Source of the DNA: Halopseudomonas bauzanensis
GTDB lineage: Bacteria > Pseudomonadota > Gammaproteobacteria > Pseudomonadales > Pseudomonadaceae
NCBI RefSeq assembly: GCF_900114735.1
Contig: NZ_FOUA01000005.1
Location: forward strand, 186,001 to 250,000
Reading direction: 5' to 3'
DNA length: 64,000 nucleotides
In this document: positions 38,938 to 47,717 of the stretch, in pieces
Layout of the letters: each line of letters begins with the position of its first letter
How positions within the stretch are numbered: the first letter of the stretch is position 1
Position numbers and translations under genes: made by a program
The notes under the pieces: generated by a model
Databases searched by the model: none
What the model was told of the DNA's origin: nothing
Seen by the model: only the letters and a program-made list of their open reading frames with translations

Positions 38938-41062
38938 ACTGGTTGATCAGCCGGCGTTGATGTTCGGCCAGCTTGGTCAGGCCGGCGCTGGCGCTGGATG
39001 ACTCACCAGCCCCTTCGGCCACCGCATTGGCGACCTCACCGATGGTGTTGACGTTGCGGTTGATGTCCTCGGCCACGGCGCTCTGCTGCTCCGCCGCACT
39101 GGCAATCTGGATGTTCATGTCATTGATCACCGATACCGCCTGGGTAATTGAGGTCAAGGCCGCATCCGCCTCCTCGGCCTGCAATACACTGTCGCTGGTC
39201 CGGCTGCGGCTCTGCTCCATGACTCTCACCGTTTGATGGGTGTCGGCTTGCAACTGCTCGATCATCTTCTGGATTTCTTCAGTAGAGTTCTGCGTCTTCA
39301 GCGCCAGCGAGCGCACCTCGTCGGCGACCACGGCAAAACCGCGCCCCTGATCCCCGGCGCGCGCCGCCTCGATTGCTGCGTTCAGCGCCAGCAGGTTGGT
39401 CTGCTCGGCTATGCCGCGGATGGTATCCAGGATCGAAGTGATGTTCTCGCTGTCACGGACCAGGTGCTGCACGCTCTGTGAGGCGCGCTCGATATCTTCA
39501 GCCAGCCCCTGAATAGTCGCCGCGGTCTGCTGCACCACTTCGCGGCCATGACCGGCCGAGCCGTTGGCGTTGCCCGCCGCTTCGGCGGCCAGGCTGGCGT
39601 TACGGGCCACATCCTGGGCGGTAGCGGTCATTTCCGTCACTGCGGTAGCTACCAGCTCGATCTCGCCGAGTTGGCGCTGCACCCCATCATTGGTACGCAT
39701 GGCAATGTCGGCGGTATGCTCGGCAGCGTCGGTCACCTGCTGCACCGAGCCGACCACCTCACGGATCATGTCCTGCAACTTGTCGAGAAAGGCATTGAAA
39801 CCACGGGCGATATCCCCGAACTCGTCGCTGCGCTGGACAGCCAGGCGCTGGGTCAGATCACCCTCGCCGCGAGCGATATCATTGAGCATGGAAACCAACT
39901 GCCGCGCTGGCCGTGCCAAGCCGTAACCGACCGCCAGCATCACACCCAGGCCAACCAGGGCGGTAAGCCCACCGATCACCGCCAGAGTAATTGCCTCACT
40001 GGATTGGCGCTGCGTCAGCTCGGTCTCCAGCGCCTGCAGGTCAGCCATCACCACGTCGAGTGGCAAGTTGATCAACATCGTCCAGTGCGTGCCGGTGTCG
40101 CCAATCGGAATCGGCATCCACAACTGCACACGATTACCCGCCGTATCCAGTTCATAGTGAAAGTCATCGCCCAGGCCAGCGAGGTTGGCCAGCCCCTGCT
40201 TATCGATCACGCGTTCGGCTGGATCCCCCGGCGCGGCCTCTTCACCGGTCCAGGCAACCAGTCGGCCGTTGGGACTGATCAGGGCCTGAGTGCCACGCCC
40301 CTCGTAAAGTCGGCTGTCGCTCTCTTCGAGCATGGATTGCAGAAACTGCAACGACAGGTCCGCACCGGCAATACCCATGAACTGGCCGTTGAGCATGATC
40401 GGGGCAGTGAAAGACGACAGCATGACCCAGCTGTCGCCCAGCTCGTAGGGCGCCGGGTCGATCACACAGGCACGCTGCGTATCACGCGGGCAGAAATAAT
40501 ATTCACCGACGCGCACGCCGGTTTCCAGCATGGTTTCGTCCGTGAGATCGTCCAGCGGCTCCAGCGCCAGTGTGCCATCGAGTTCGCGATACCAGAAAGG
40601 CATGAATTGGCCCTGCTCGTCATGCCCCGACTCGCCAGCACCCTGATAAAAACTATCCAGCCCGTCGAACGCGCCCGGTTCCCAGGCAACGTAAGCCGCC
40701 AGCAGCGTCGGCTGCTCCTCCAGTATCCGTCGAATATAACGAACCATTTCCTCGCGGCTCATCATCAGTGCCGGCAGACCATCTTCCTGCATTTCGCCCA
40801 GCTGGCGATTGAGCAACGCCAGTTGTTCGGTCACCGCAAAGGGTTGCTCCAGCTGTCGACGGATGCGCAGGCTTTCAGCGGTAGCAATGGCTTCCAACTG
40901 GCTGCGCACACGCTGCCCCAACATCTGCTCGCTGCGTTCGATGACCATGCTCTGGTTGCGCTCGAATGCCAACAGGGCGTACAGAGTCATGATACCGACC
41001 GCGATGAACAGGCAGGCACCTGCCAGCGCGGCTATGGAAAACTGGATGGATCTGAGTTTCAT
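38927..41062 (-). CDS. Methyl-accepting chemotaxis protein (dCache-HAMP-MA)
   Basis: Transmembrane chemoreceptor of 711 residues starting at the ATG at 41062. A membrane helix (about 8-32) leads to a large periplasmic double-Cache-like domain ('AAYVAWEPGAFDGLDSFYQ', 'PIMLNGQFMGIAGADLSLQFLQ'), a second helix (about 345-370), a HAMP linker and the signalling domain with 'IRGIAEQTNLLALNAAIEAARAGDQGRGFAVVADEVRSLA' (about 547-586). The cysteines at 'YYFCPRDTQRACVID' could form a disulfide in the sensor. The ligand is unknown. Its 3' end overlaps the SRAP gene by 11 bases on the opposite strand. Confidence 0.94.
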   Translation of the reverse strand: MKLRSIQFSIAALAGACLFIAVGIMTLYALLAFERNQSMVIERSEQMLGQRVRSQLEAIATAESLRIRRQLEQPFAVTEQLALLNRQLGEMQEDGLPALMMSREEMVRYIRRILEEQPTLLAAYVAWEPGAFDGLDSFYQGAGESGHDEQGQFMPFWYRELDGTLALEPLDDLTDETMLETGVRVGEYYFCPRDTQRACVIDPAPYELGDSWVMLSSFTAPIMLNGQFMGIAGADLSLQFLQSMLEESDSRLYEGRGTQALISPNGRLVAWTGEEAAPGDPAERVIDKQGLANLAGLGDDFHYELDTAGNRVQLWMPIPIGDTGTHWTMLINLPLDVVMADLQALETELTQRQSSEAITLAVIGGLTALVGLGVMLAVGYGLARPARQLVSMLNDIARGEGDLTQRLAVQRSDEFGDIARGFNAFLDKLQDMIREVVGSVQQVTDAAEHTADIAMRTNDGVQRQLGEIELVATAVTEMTATAQDVARNASLAAEAAGNANGSAGHGREVVQQTAATIQGLAEDIERASQSVQHLVRDSENITSILDTIRGIAEQTNLLALNAAIEAARAGDQGRGFAVVADEVRSLALKTQNSTEEIQKMIEQLQADTHQTVRVMEQSRSRTSDSVLQAEEADAALTSITQAVSVINDMNIQIASAAEQQSAVAEDINRNVNTIGEVANAVAEGAGESSSASAGLTKLAEHQRRLINQFKV

Positions 41063-41184
41063 AGGGGCCTCGGCCAGGGAGCTGATGAACGCTTTATCGG
41101 CCGTGATAGTCAAACCTCCAGCCATGATCTGATATCGTTCATCAGGTCAAAGCTGTTAAACCCGAAACATGGAAGGAAATCACC

Positions 41185-41991
41185 ATGCGTATCCGCCTGC
41201 TTTGCTGTCTTCCGTTCATGGCGCTGGCTAGTTGCGAGACCGTCAACACCACCCAGGGCGGCGCCGTCGGTGTCGATCGAAGTCAGTACATGTTCAGCGC
41301 GCTGTCCAGCGCTGAAGTCGACCAGATGGCCGCCGAGTCGTACAACGAGATGCTTGCCGAAGCGAAAGCCGCAAAGGTCTTGAACACCGACACCGCCATG
41401 CTCAAGCGTCTGAACCGGATTGCTGATCAGCTGGTAAAGGAAGTGGACCACTTCCGTCCCGATGCCAAGAGCTGGAATTGGGAAGTCAACCTGATCAAGA
41501 GTGATCAACTGAACGCCAGCTGCATGCCCGGCGGCAAGATCATCTTCTTTACCGGCATTGTCGACAAATTGCAGCTGACCGACGACGAGATCGCCCAGAT
41601 CATGGGGCATGAAATCGCCCATGCTCTGCGTGAGCATGGCCGCGAAGCCATTTCCCGTGCTTACACCACGCAGATGGGCACCCAGGTAATAGGTTCGTTG
41701 CTGGGCCTGGGCGATGGCGCACGACAGGCTGCCGACATGGCAGTTCAGTATGGACTGACCCTGCCCAACAGCCGCTCCAACGAAACCGAAGCGGACCTGA
41801 TCGGTCTGGAGCTGGCGGCCCGCGCCGGCTACAAACCGGAGGCCGCAGTCACCCTGTGGCAGAAGATGGCGCGCGCCGCTGAGGGTGAGCCGCCGGCCTT
41901 CCTGAGTACGCACCCCTCTTCCTCGGGGCGCATCCAGAACCTGCAAAACACTATCCCCAAGGTGCAGCCACTGTATGAAGCGGCGCGATAA
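41185..41991 (+). CDS. M48-family zinc metallopeptidase lipoprotein
   Basis: Envelope peptidase of 268 residues with lipobox 'ALASCET' (C17). The zinc motif HEIAH sits at 142-146 within 'MGHEIAHALREHGREAISRAY', and the third ligand is in 'SNETEADLIGLELAARAGY'. The group resembles E. coli LoiP/YcaL outer-membrane proteases used in envelope quality control. AAGGAAA lies upstream of the ATG. It is divergent from the chemoreceptor. Confidence 0.92.
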   Translation: MRIRLLCCLPFMALASCETVNTTQGGAVGVDRSQYMFSALSSAEVDQMAAESYNEMLAEAKAAKVLNTDTAMLKRLNRIADQLVKEVDHFRPDAKSWNWEVNLIKSDQLNASCMPGGKIIFFTGIVDKLQLTDDEIAQIMGHEIAHALREHGREAISRAYTTQMGTQVIGSLLGLGDGARQAADMAVQYGLTLPNSRSNETEADLIGLELAARAGYKPEAAVTLWQKMARAAEGEPPAFLSTHPSSSGRIQNLQNTIPKVQPLYEAAR

Positions 41992-42049
41992 GACCGGTAT
42001 GAATAGCTCAGGTTCCTAATACATAAGTCTAATATCACTATTCAATCAC

Positions 42050-42077
42050 TTGATTTCCTGCATATTTCATCTATGTT
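42050..42077 (+). promoter_or_regulatory. Probable sigma-70 promoter of the OprD-family porin gene
   Basis: TTGATT (42050-42055) and TATGTT (42072-42077) are spaced by 16 bases in an A/T-rich stretch, 65 bases before the proposed start codon. The A/T content stands out from the GC-rich surroundings. This is pattern matching only. Confidence 0.45.
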
Positions 42078-42142
42078 ACAGCGGTTGAAAAACGATCGCC
42101 CTCTGGGCAAACCCTGAGATGCAGTACTCGAGGATGAACATA

Positions 42143-43456
42143 ATGAGAAAAACCCTGATCGCCGGCAGTGTCGCCGCTGCTGTGCTGGCTCTGCCCACCC
42201 TGTCCATTGCCCAGACCCAGAACAACGGCTTCAGCTTTGTTGATGACGCCAAGGCCACCCTGGGCTTGCGTAACCTCTATTTCAATGGCGATTACCGTGA
42301 AGGTGATGGTTACTCGAAAGATGAAGAATGGGGTCAGGGTTTCATGCTCGACTTCCAGTCCGGTTATACCCAGGGCCCGATCGGCTTTGGTCTGGACGTA
42401 TTCGCCCGCTCGGGTATCCGTCTGGATTCCGGTAGCCGCACCAGCAAGGCTGACCGCAGCCGCAACCCCGGCACCATGTTCCCGCTGGATCATGACGACA
42501 GCGCCGTTTCCGAGTTCAGCCAGATCGACTTCGCCGCCAAGGCCAAGGTATCCGAGACCGAGCTGAAAATCGGCCGTGGCCTGCAGCCCAGCCTGCCGGT
42601 ACTGACACGCAACGACGGTCGCCTGCTGCCCCAGACTTACAGCGGCGCGACGCTGACTTCCAAGGAAATCGACAATCTGACTCTGCGCATCGGTCAGATG
42701 GATGAAGCCAGTGGCCGTAACTCCACCTCCCATGAAGGCCTGCTGCTGGGCGGTGGTTCCGAGCGCGTGAACAAGTTCCAGTATGCCGGTGGTGACGCCC
42801 AACTGGGTGATAACCTGGTTGCCAGCTACTACTTCGCCAAGCTCAAGGATTACTACAAGCAACATTACCTCGGTGCCGTCCACACCCTGGACCTGGGTGC
42901 CGGTCAGCTGATTACCGACCTGCGCTATTTCGACAGCGGCTCCACTGGCGCCAACGATAGCGGTGAAGCCGGCTATGCAGCCCGCGGCGTATACAACGAC
43001 GGCGAAGTCGACAACCGCGCCATGAGCGCCATGTTCACCTACAAGCTGAGCAACCATGGCCTGGGCCTGGGCTACCAGAAGATGAGCGGCGACAGTGACT
43101 TCGCCTACCTCAACAACGGTGGCGGTGCCACTGCCTACCTGATCACCGACTCGCAGATCAACAAGTTCGAGCGTGCCGGCGAGAAGACCTGGGTTGGTCA
43201 GTACAGCTACAACTTCGCCGACCTGGTACCGGGTCTGAAGTTCTCCGCCAAGTATCTGCGCGGCAGCGACTTCGACGTCGCACCCGGCGAAGGCGACAAG
43301 GAATGGGAGCGTAACCTGCGTCTGGATTACACCGTCCAGCAAGGTTTCCTGAAGGATCTGGGTGTGTCCCTGCGTCACGCCAGCCTGCGTTCCGATGCGG
43401 ACCGCGACCAGGACCAGGTACGGGTCTATCTGACCTACAACTTCGTTCTGCTCTAA
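42143..43456 (+). CDS. OprD-family outer-membrane porin
   Basis: Substrate-specific porin of 437 residues. A signal peptide ('LIAGSVAAAVLALPTLSIAQ') precedes a beta-rich body with family features: 'GFSFVDDAKATLGLRNLYFNGDYRE', 'KDEEWGQGFMLDFQSGYTQGPIGFGLD', 'LKIGRGLQPSLPVLTRNDGRLLPQTYSG', and a terminal 'VRVYLTYNFVLL' ending in a hydrophobic strand. Substrates of OprD relatives range from basic amino acids to carboxylates; the substrate here is undetermined. The ATG at 42143 has GAGG nine bases upstream. Two earlier in-frame ATGs lie before it without better signals. Confidence 0.93.
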   Translation: MRKTLIAGSVAAAVLALPTLSIAQTQNNGFSFVDDAKATLGLRNLYFNGDYREGDGYSKDEEWGQGFMLDFQSGYTQGPIGFGLDVFARSGIRLDSGSRTSKADRSRNPGTMFPLDHDDSAVSEFSQIDFAAKAKVSETELKIGRGLQPSLPVLTRNDGRLLPQTYSGATLTSKEIDNLTLRIGQMDEASGRNSTSHEGLLLGGGSERVNKFQYAGGDAQLGDNLVASYYFAKLKDYYKQHYLGAVHTLDLGAGQLITDLRYFDSGSTGANDSGEAGYAARGVYNDGEVDNRAMSAMFTYKLSNHGLGLGYQKMSGDSDFAYLNNGGGATAYLITDSQINKFERAGEKTWVGQYSYNFADLVPGLKFSAKYLRGSDFDVAPGEGDKEWERNLRLDYTVQQGFLKDLGVSLRHASLRSDADRDQDQVRVYLTYNFVLL

Positions 43457-43464
43457 GTCGATCA

Positions 43465-43488
43465 GATGCCCCGGTACGCCGGGGCATC
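43465..43488 (+). terminator. Rho-independent terminator after the porin gene
   Basis: Perfect 10-bp stem (43465-43474 and 43479-43488, GATGCCCCGG / CCGGGGCATC) with a TACG tetraloop, starting nine bases after the stop codon and followed by ATTTCCTTTTTC. This is a good intrinsic terminator. Confidence 0.85.
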
Positions 43489-43607
43489 ATTTCCTTTTTC
43501 CCTCCCTCTCTCCACCAACTTCCCCCTCCGCACTTTCCCCTGCCTGCAGTGGTCTGTAGTCTGAGCAAGTACGTATTGGTTCTTGCATTGCGACTTCAGA
43601 GGCGACC

Positions 43608-44000
43608 ATGGTCAGACACTTTCAAAGCTTCGAGAAAAAGTTCAGTGACAGCGGCTTATGGAACAAGCTGTCCCGCTACGCCAGGACTGCCGGCAAAGAG
43701 GTGGTGGAAAAGGTGCTGTGGCTGTATTACGCCGCCCAGGACCCGAACACCCCGCGCTGGGCCAAGACAGCCATTTACGGCGCACTGGGCTATTTCATCT
43801 TCCCGCTGGACGCGATTCCCGACTTTGCAGCGGTAGTAGGTTATACCGATGATCTGGGGGTATTACTCGCCGCCCTGGCCACGGTCTCCGCCTATATCAC
43901 CGATGATGTCAAAGCCCAGGCGAGTCGCAAGCTGGAGCGCTGGTTCGGACCTAGGGTGATGGATGAAGGAGGCATCACCATAGACGGAGAAAAACACTAA
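43608..44000 (+). CDS. YkvA family protein (DUF1232)
   Basis: Protein of 130 residues with the DUF1232 core 'KTAIYGALGYFIFPLDAIPDFAAVVGYTDDLGVLLAALATV' forming two short hydrophobic helices. A disordered-looking basic N-terminus and the C-terminal 'ITDDVKAQASRKLERWF' helix flank it. Function unknown, probably membrane-associated. GAGGCG lies before the ATG. Confidence 0.88.
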   Translation: MVRHFQSFEKKFSDSGLWNKLSRYARTAGKEVVEKVLWLYYAAQDPNTPRWAKTAIYGALGYFIFPLDAIPDFAAVVGYTDDLGVLLAALATVSAYITDDVKAQASRKLERWFGPRVMDEGGITIDGEKH

Positions 44001-44059
44001 GCCCACTATCGCCGTTTTCAGTTTGCCGGCAGGCCGTTTGGGCTGCCGGCTCGCCATCC

Positions 44060-45232
44060 TCAGAACCGCAATACCGCCGCCGCGCCCGCACCGCCCTCCA
44101 TCATGCCTTTGGGGAGAACTACTACCTCGGCCCCCGTCTGGAATGCTCGAGGAATCAACTGATCGAGCACATCGGCACCCCCTTGCGTGGTATCACTATC
44201 CGCGTCATACAGATCCACCGCTCCGTTCTGCGGATTCACCACCCCCGGCACGCTGCGACCCGACTCGACCAGCAGCAGCGCTACCCGCCCGGCATATACC
44301 GCCTCACCGATCTCTGGAAGGCTATCGCAGGCCAACTGCTTGCCTTTGGCAGCGCTGTAGCGTTCCAGAATGCTGTCCAGCCAGGCACTGTGCCGGCGGC
44401 TCATGATTTCCGTCGCCTCGCGACGCAGTTCGGCGGCTTCCAGCAAGGAAGGATCCATCGGGATACCTTCTTCCAGCAGCTGTGAATTGTGACTGATCGC
44501 CCGAAAAGCCGCCTGGTTACGGGGCAGGGCTGCCAGAATCAAGGGCAGGCCCGGACGGGAATGATGCTCAGTGATGGATTTGTCGATCGCACGGAAATAG
44601 CGCTCACGATCGACGTCTATTTCATCCTGTTTGCCACCGCCACCGGCCTCATGCGGAGTCATGCCTCCGGCCTTTTCTGCAGCCCGACTGAAGCCACCGG
44701 GGTACCCGGCCTGATTCTTGTCGGTCAGTTCCGAACCCAGTGCCTCTTCCAGGTTACGCGGTACCGATGGGTGCAGCTCGACCTGATGGGTGACGTGGCG
44801 ATCACCCTCGCATAGCCGCACCGCATCGCGGGTCACACAGAGAATCTGGAAGCTCTCCGCCAACTGGCTGATACGCAGCAGCGGTTGCAGATAGGGTTGG
44901 CGATCCACCCGGATGCGCTCCTCCACGACCTGATGGAGGGAAAAGACCCTGAACAGGTCTTCGCTGCCCAACACCGCGAGCCCGCTCCGCGGGGAATTCC
45001 ATAGTTCGTCTTCGTTGAGCAGCGCCTCAAACTGCTGCAGTAACTTCTGCTCCGTCGGGGCGGTTGCTCCGTCCATCTGCTCACGCAGTTGGCGCAGGAG
45101 GTTCCGGTAACGGACCTTGTTCTGTTCTCGCTCGGGAAATGTCCGCTCCATGGGCATGTAGAGCGAAACGAAAGTCTGACCTTGTAACTTCAGCAGTTCA
45201 TCCAGTGCTGCTCGCGTGATGTGTTCGTACAT
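44060..45232 (-). CDS. BaeRF-type (archaeo-eukaryotic release factor-like) protein
   Basis: Soluble protein of 390 residues with the pattern of the bacterial aeRF1 (BaeRF) families: 'TFVSLYMPMERTFPEREQNKVRYRNLLRQ', 'SGLAVLGSEDLFRVFSLHQVVEERIRVDRQPYLQPLLRISQ' and 'FQILCVTRDAVRLCEGDRHV'. A Gly-rich linker and a C-terminal half with 'GLPLILAALPRNQAAFRAISHNSQLLEEGIP' and 'VVVLPKGMMEGGAGAAAVLRF' follow. The C-terminal GG-containing loops recall the RF1 GGQ region but no GGQ is present. Such proteins are proposed to act on stalled or damaged ribosomes; the function is unproven. Confidence 0.75.
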   Translation of the reverse strand: MYEHITRAALDELLKLQGQTFVSLYMPMERTFPEREQNKVRYRNLLRQLREQMDGATAPTEQKLLQQFEALLNEDELWNSPRSGLAVLGSEDLFRVFSLHQVVEERIRVDRQPYLQPLLRISQLAESFQILCVTRDAVRLCEGDRHVTHQVELHPSVPRNLEEALGSELTDKNQAGYPGGFSRAAEKAGGMTPHEAGGGGKQDEIDVDRERYFRAIDKSITEHHSRPGLPLILAALPRNQAAFRAISHNSQLLEEGIPMDPSLLEAAELRREATEIMSRRHSAWLDSILERYSAAKGKQLACDSLPEIGEAVYAGRVALLLVESGRSVPGVVNPQNGAVDLYDADSDTTQGGADVLDQLIPRAFQTGAEVVVLPKGMMEGGAGAAAVLRF

Positions 45233-45334
45233 ATGCAGTCACCTCGATCGTGGAGCCTCCCTGATTACGACGAGGTTGATGGCTGCGAGTTCAGACAGTC
45301 CGACCGCCTGCCGTCGCCTGCCCTTACCTGCATT

Positions 45335-46114
45335 TCAATCAGCAAGACGGCCTTGCCGAATACTTTCACCGCCTTGCCAGAGATGCCACTCACCCGGCTG
45401 GCAGGCATGCCATTGCTCGTTGCTGGTCAGCGGCTCGGTGGCAATTACGGTCACCACATCATTGGGCGTCGTGTGTTCCTGAAAATCCACGGCCATTTCC
45501 ACATCGCGCAGATGAGCCGGGCCGAAAGGCGCTCGGCGGGTGATCCAGGCCAGCTTGGTGGTGCACAGGGTGAACAGCCACTCACCATTGCTCAGCAGCA
45601 AGTTACATACCCCTCGCGCCGCATACCCGGCGCACGCATTCGTCAGGCAATCGAGGAGTTCGGCCTGGCTCGGCTGTTCAGCGAACTGGCCGCGCAGACG
45701 ATTGAGCAGATCGCAGAAGATGGCTTCGCTGTCGGTGTTGCCCACTGGTTGGAACGGACCCGGGCCAGCCACGAAACCATTGATCTGGCCGTTGTGGGCA
45801 CAGGTCCAGTATTGTCCCCACAGCTCGCGGGTAAACGGATGGGTGTTGGCCAGGCTGACACGCCCCACATTGGCCTGGCGGATATGGCAGATCACATTTT
45901 CCGATTTGATCGGATAGCGCTCGATCAACTGGGCGATGGCCGAACTGTGGCATGGCGCCGGGTCATGGAAGCAACGAACGCCCTTGCCCTCATAGAAGGC
46001 CACCCCCCAGCCATCACAATGGGGCCCCGTCTTGCCGCCACGCTGCATCAATCCGGAAAAGCTGAAGCAGATATCCGTCGGCACGTTGGCACTCATACCC
46101 ATCAGTTCACACAT
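45335..46114 (-). CDS. Class II glutamine amidotransferase (YafJ-like)
   Basis: N-terminal-nucleophile amidotransferase domain protein of 259 residues. Cys2 of 'MCELMGMSANVP' is the expected nucleophile. Further motifs are 'GPHCDGWGVAFYEGKGVRCFHDPAP', 'CHIRQANVGRVSLANTHPFTRELWGQYWTCAHNGQI', and 'GNTDSEAIFCDLLNRL'. It hydrolyses glutamine or a related gamma-glutamyl compound; the acceptor is unknown. The ATG has GGAG seven bases upstream. It is followed on the same strand, 102 bases on, by the BaeRF-type gene. Confidence 0.92.
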   Translation of the reverse strand: MCELMGMSANVPTDICFSFSGLMQRGGKTGPHCDGWGVAFYEGKGVRCFHDPAPCHSSAIAQLIERYPIKSENVICHIRQANVGRVSLANTHPFTRELWGQYWTCAHNGQINGFVAGPGPFQPVGNTDSEAIFCDLLNRLRGQFAEQPSQAELLDCLTNACAGYAARGVCNLLLSNGEWLFTLCTTKLAWITRRAPFGPAHLRDVEMAVDFQEHTTPNDVVTVIATEPLTSNEQWHACQPGEWHLWQGGESIRQGRLAD

Positions 46115-46344
46115 CTCACATCTCCGTTACCGCCCGACCGCCGGGACCATCTTGGCCGAACATGGTACCGTAGATAGCGTCTCATCACCCATGCACACCC
46201 AACAGGGCAGATCCATGATCACGCTACGCAATTCCCTTCTCCCCGGCGTCACCGCCTGACGGCCCGGTTACCGCTCGCGCTGGCAAGCCGCATATCGGTT
46301 TATGGCCAGCGGGCTGAATGATATTGCTGATACACTCCGGCCCC

Positions 46345-47448
46345 ATGACCATGCAATCTCCCCTGAGCCTGTACCAACAGGCCATCGCCTACCAGGGGTT
46401 CATCCCCGACCCGGCGCAGCAGAACGCCGTTGACCATCTGCAGAACTGTTTCGAGGCATTGCACACCGGCAGAACCACACCACCCCGCGGAGTCTATCTC
46501 TGGGGTCCGGTGGGTCGCGGCAAGACCTGGCTGATGGACAGTTTCCACAGCAGCCTGCAGGTGCCCAGCCGGCGCCAGCATTTCCATCACTTCATGCAAT
46601 GGGTGCACCGCCGGCTGTTCCAGCTGACCGGCACCGCCGACCCACTGAGCAGTATCGCCCGTGAACTGGCGACCGAGGTGCGGGTGCTCTGCTTCGATGA
46701 GCTGTTTATCAGCGATATCGGCGACGCCAGCATTCTCGGCCGGCTGTTCATCACGCTGTTCGAGGAAGGTGTGGTGCTGGTCGCCACGTCCAACCAGCCG
46801 CCGCAGCAGCTGTATGAGCATGGCCATAACCGCGAACGGCTGCTGCCGGCGCTGGCAGCCATGGAGCGGCACATGCAGGTGGTCGATGTGGATGGCGGCC
46901 AGGATCACCGGCTACATCCGGGGCAGCAACACCAGCGTTATTGGGTTCAGGACGCAGCAGCGTTGGCGGGGGTATTCGAGCGGCTGTGCGGCGGTACTGC
47001 GGTATCCAGCGAACCGGTGCAACTCAATCATCAACACTTGCAACCACTGCGCCATTGTTCACAGGCGGTCTGGCTCACCTTTGCCGAACTCTGCGAACGC
47101 CCCCTGGCTGCCGCCGACTTCATGGCACTGTGCGACCGTTTCCCGGCAATTTTGCTGGAGCAGGTGCCCGCTCTGAGCAGCGCCCAGCGGGAAGCGAAGA
47201 TCGCCCGCGGCACGGAAGATGCGGTGGAGCAGGTAACGGCCGGCGACCGGGTGTTACCGCCGCTATCGAAACAGGACGACAGTGTGCGCCGGCTGATTGC
47301 CCTGGTGGATGAATGCTATGACCGACGAGTGCCGCTGTATATCGAAGCCGCAGTGCCCCTGACCGAGCTCTATACCGAAGGCGCCCTCACCTTCCCGTTC
47401 CGCCGCACGCTCAGCCGTTTGCAGGAAATGCAATTGGCGCGCTTCTGA
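46345..47448 (+). CDS. zapE: Cell-division AAA ATPase ZapE
   Basis: AFG1/ZapE-type ATPase of 367 residues that associates with the Z-ring and membrane. Walker A 'GPVGRGKT' (54-61), Walker B 'VLCFDEL', sensor-like 'VLVATSNQPPQQLYEHG' and a C-terminal 'LYTEGALTFPFRRTLSRLQEM' region mark the family. The frame continues upstream to an ATG at 46318 with no better ribosome site; 46345 is the preferred start because homology to the family begins there. A strong terminator follows the stop codon. Confidence 0.93.
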   Translation: MTMQSPLSLYQQAIAYQGFIPDPAQQNAVDHLQNCFEALHTGRTTPPRGVYLWGPVGRGKTWLMDSFHSSLQVPSRRQHFHHFMQWVHRRLFQLTGTADPLSSIARELATEVRVLCFDELFISDIGDASILGRLFITLFEEGVVLVATSNQPPQQLYEHGHNRERLLPALAAMERHMQVVDVDGGQDHRLHPGQQHQRYWVQDAAALAGVFERLCGGTAVSSEPVQLNHQHLQPLRHCSQAVWLTFAELCERPLAAADFMALCDRFPAILLEQVPALSSAQREAKIARGTEDAVEQVTAGDRVLPPLSKQDDSVRRLIALVDECYDRRVPLYIEAAVPLTELYTEGALTFPFRRTLSRLQEMQLARF

Positions 47449-47452
47449 ACGA

Positions 47453-47484
47453 AAAAACCCTCGCATCTCTCGATGCGAGGGTTT
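47453..47484. terminator. Bidirectional terminator between zapE and the tRNA genes
   Basis: Perfect 13-bp stem (47455-47467 and 47472-47484, AAACCCTCGCATC / GATGCGAGGGTTT) with a TCTC loop. It is A-rich on the left and T-containing on the right, so it can serve the plus-strand zapE and the minus-strand tRNA transcript alike. Confidence 0.88.
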
Positions 47485-47490
47485 CGGATA

Positions 47491-47567
47491 TGGCGCAGCG
47501 GACGGGACTCGAACCCGCGACCCCCGGCGTGACAGGCCGGTATTCTAACCAACTGAACTACCGCTGC
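47491..47567 (-). tRNA. tRNA-Asp (GTC)
   Basis: 77-base tRNA on the minus strand, with CCA encoded at the 3' end. The acceptor stem pairs GCAGCGG with CCGCTGC. The anticodon loop is CCTGTCACG, so the anticodon is GTC. TTCGAGTCC gives the T-arm. It is followed on the same transcript, to the left, by the terminator at 47453-47484. Confidence 0.97.
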
Positions 47568-47580
47568 GCGTTACCTCGAG

Positions 47581-47656
47581 TGGTGGGTGATGACGGAATC
47601 GAACCGCCGACCCTCTGCTTGTAAGGCAGATGCTCTCCCAGCTGAGCTAATCACCC
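47581..47656 (-). tRNA. tRNA-Val (TAC)
   Basis: 76-base tRNA on the minus strand, 13 bases upstream of tRNA-Asp in transcription order. The acceptor begins GGGTGAT, the D-arm TAGCTCAGCTGGGAGAGCA is typical, and the anticodon loop CCTTACAAG gives anticodon TAC. CCA is encoded. The two tRNAs probably share one transcript. Confidence 0.97.
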
Positions 47657-47717
47657 ATTTTCTCTCGAAGTGGAGCGCATTCTAGACAGGTTTTGCGGTT
47701 ATGGCAATCGTCTGTGC

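Noticed and set aside
39548-41383. 611-codon open frame on the plus strand across the chemoreceptor gene
   Set aside because: The opposite strand encodes a clear chemoreceptor; the frame also runs into the M48 gene in another frame and has no recognisable protein features.
46216-46260. 14-codon frame just upstream of zapE as a leader peptide
   Set aside because: No ribosome site, no terminator or attenuator pairing and no regulatory codon run were seen.
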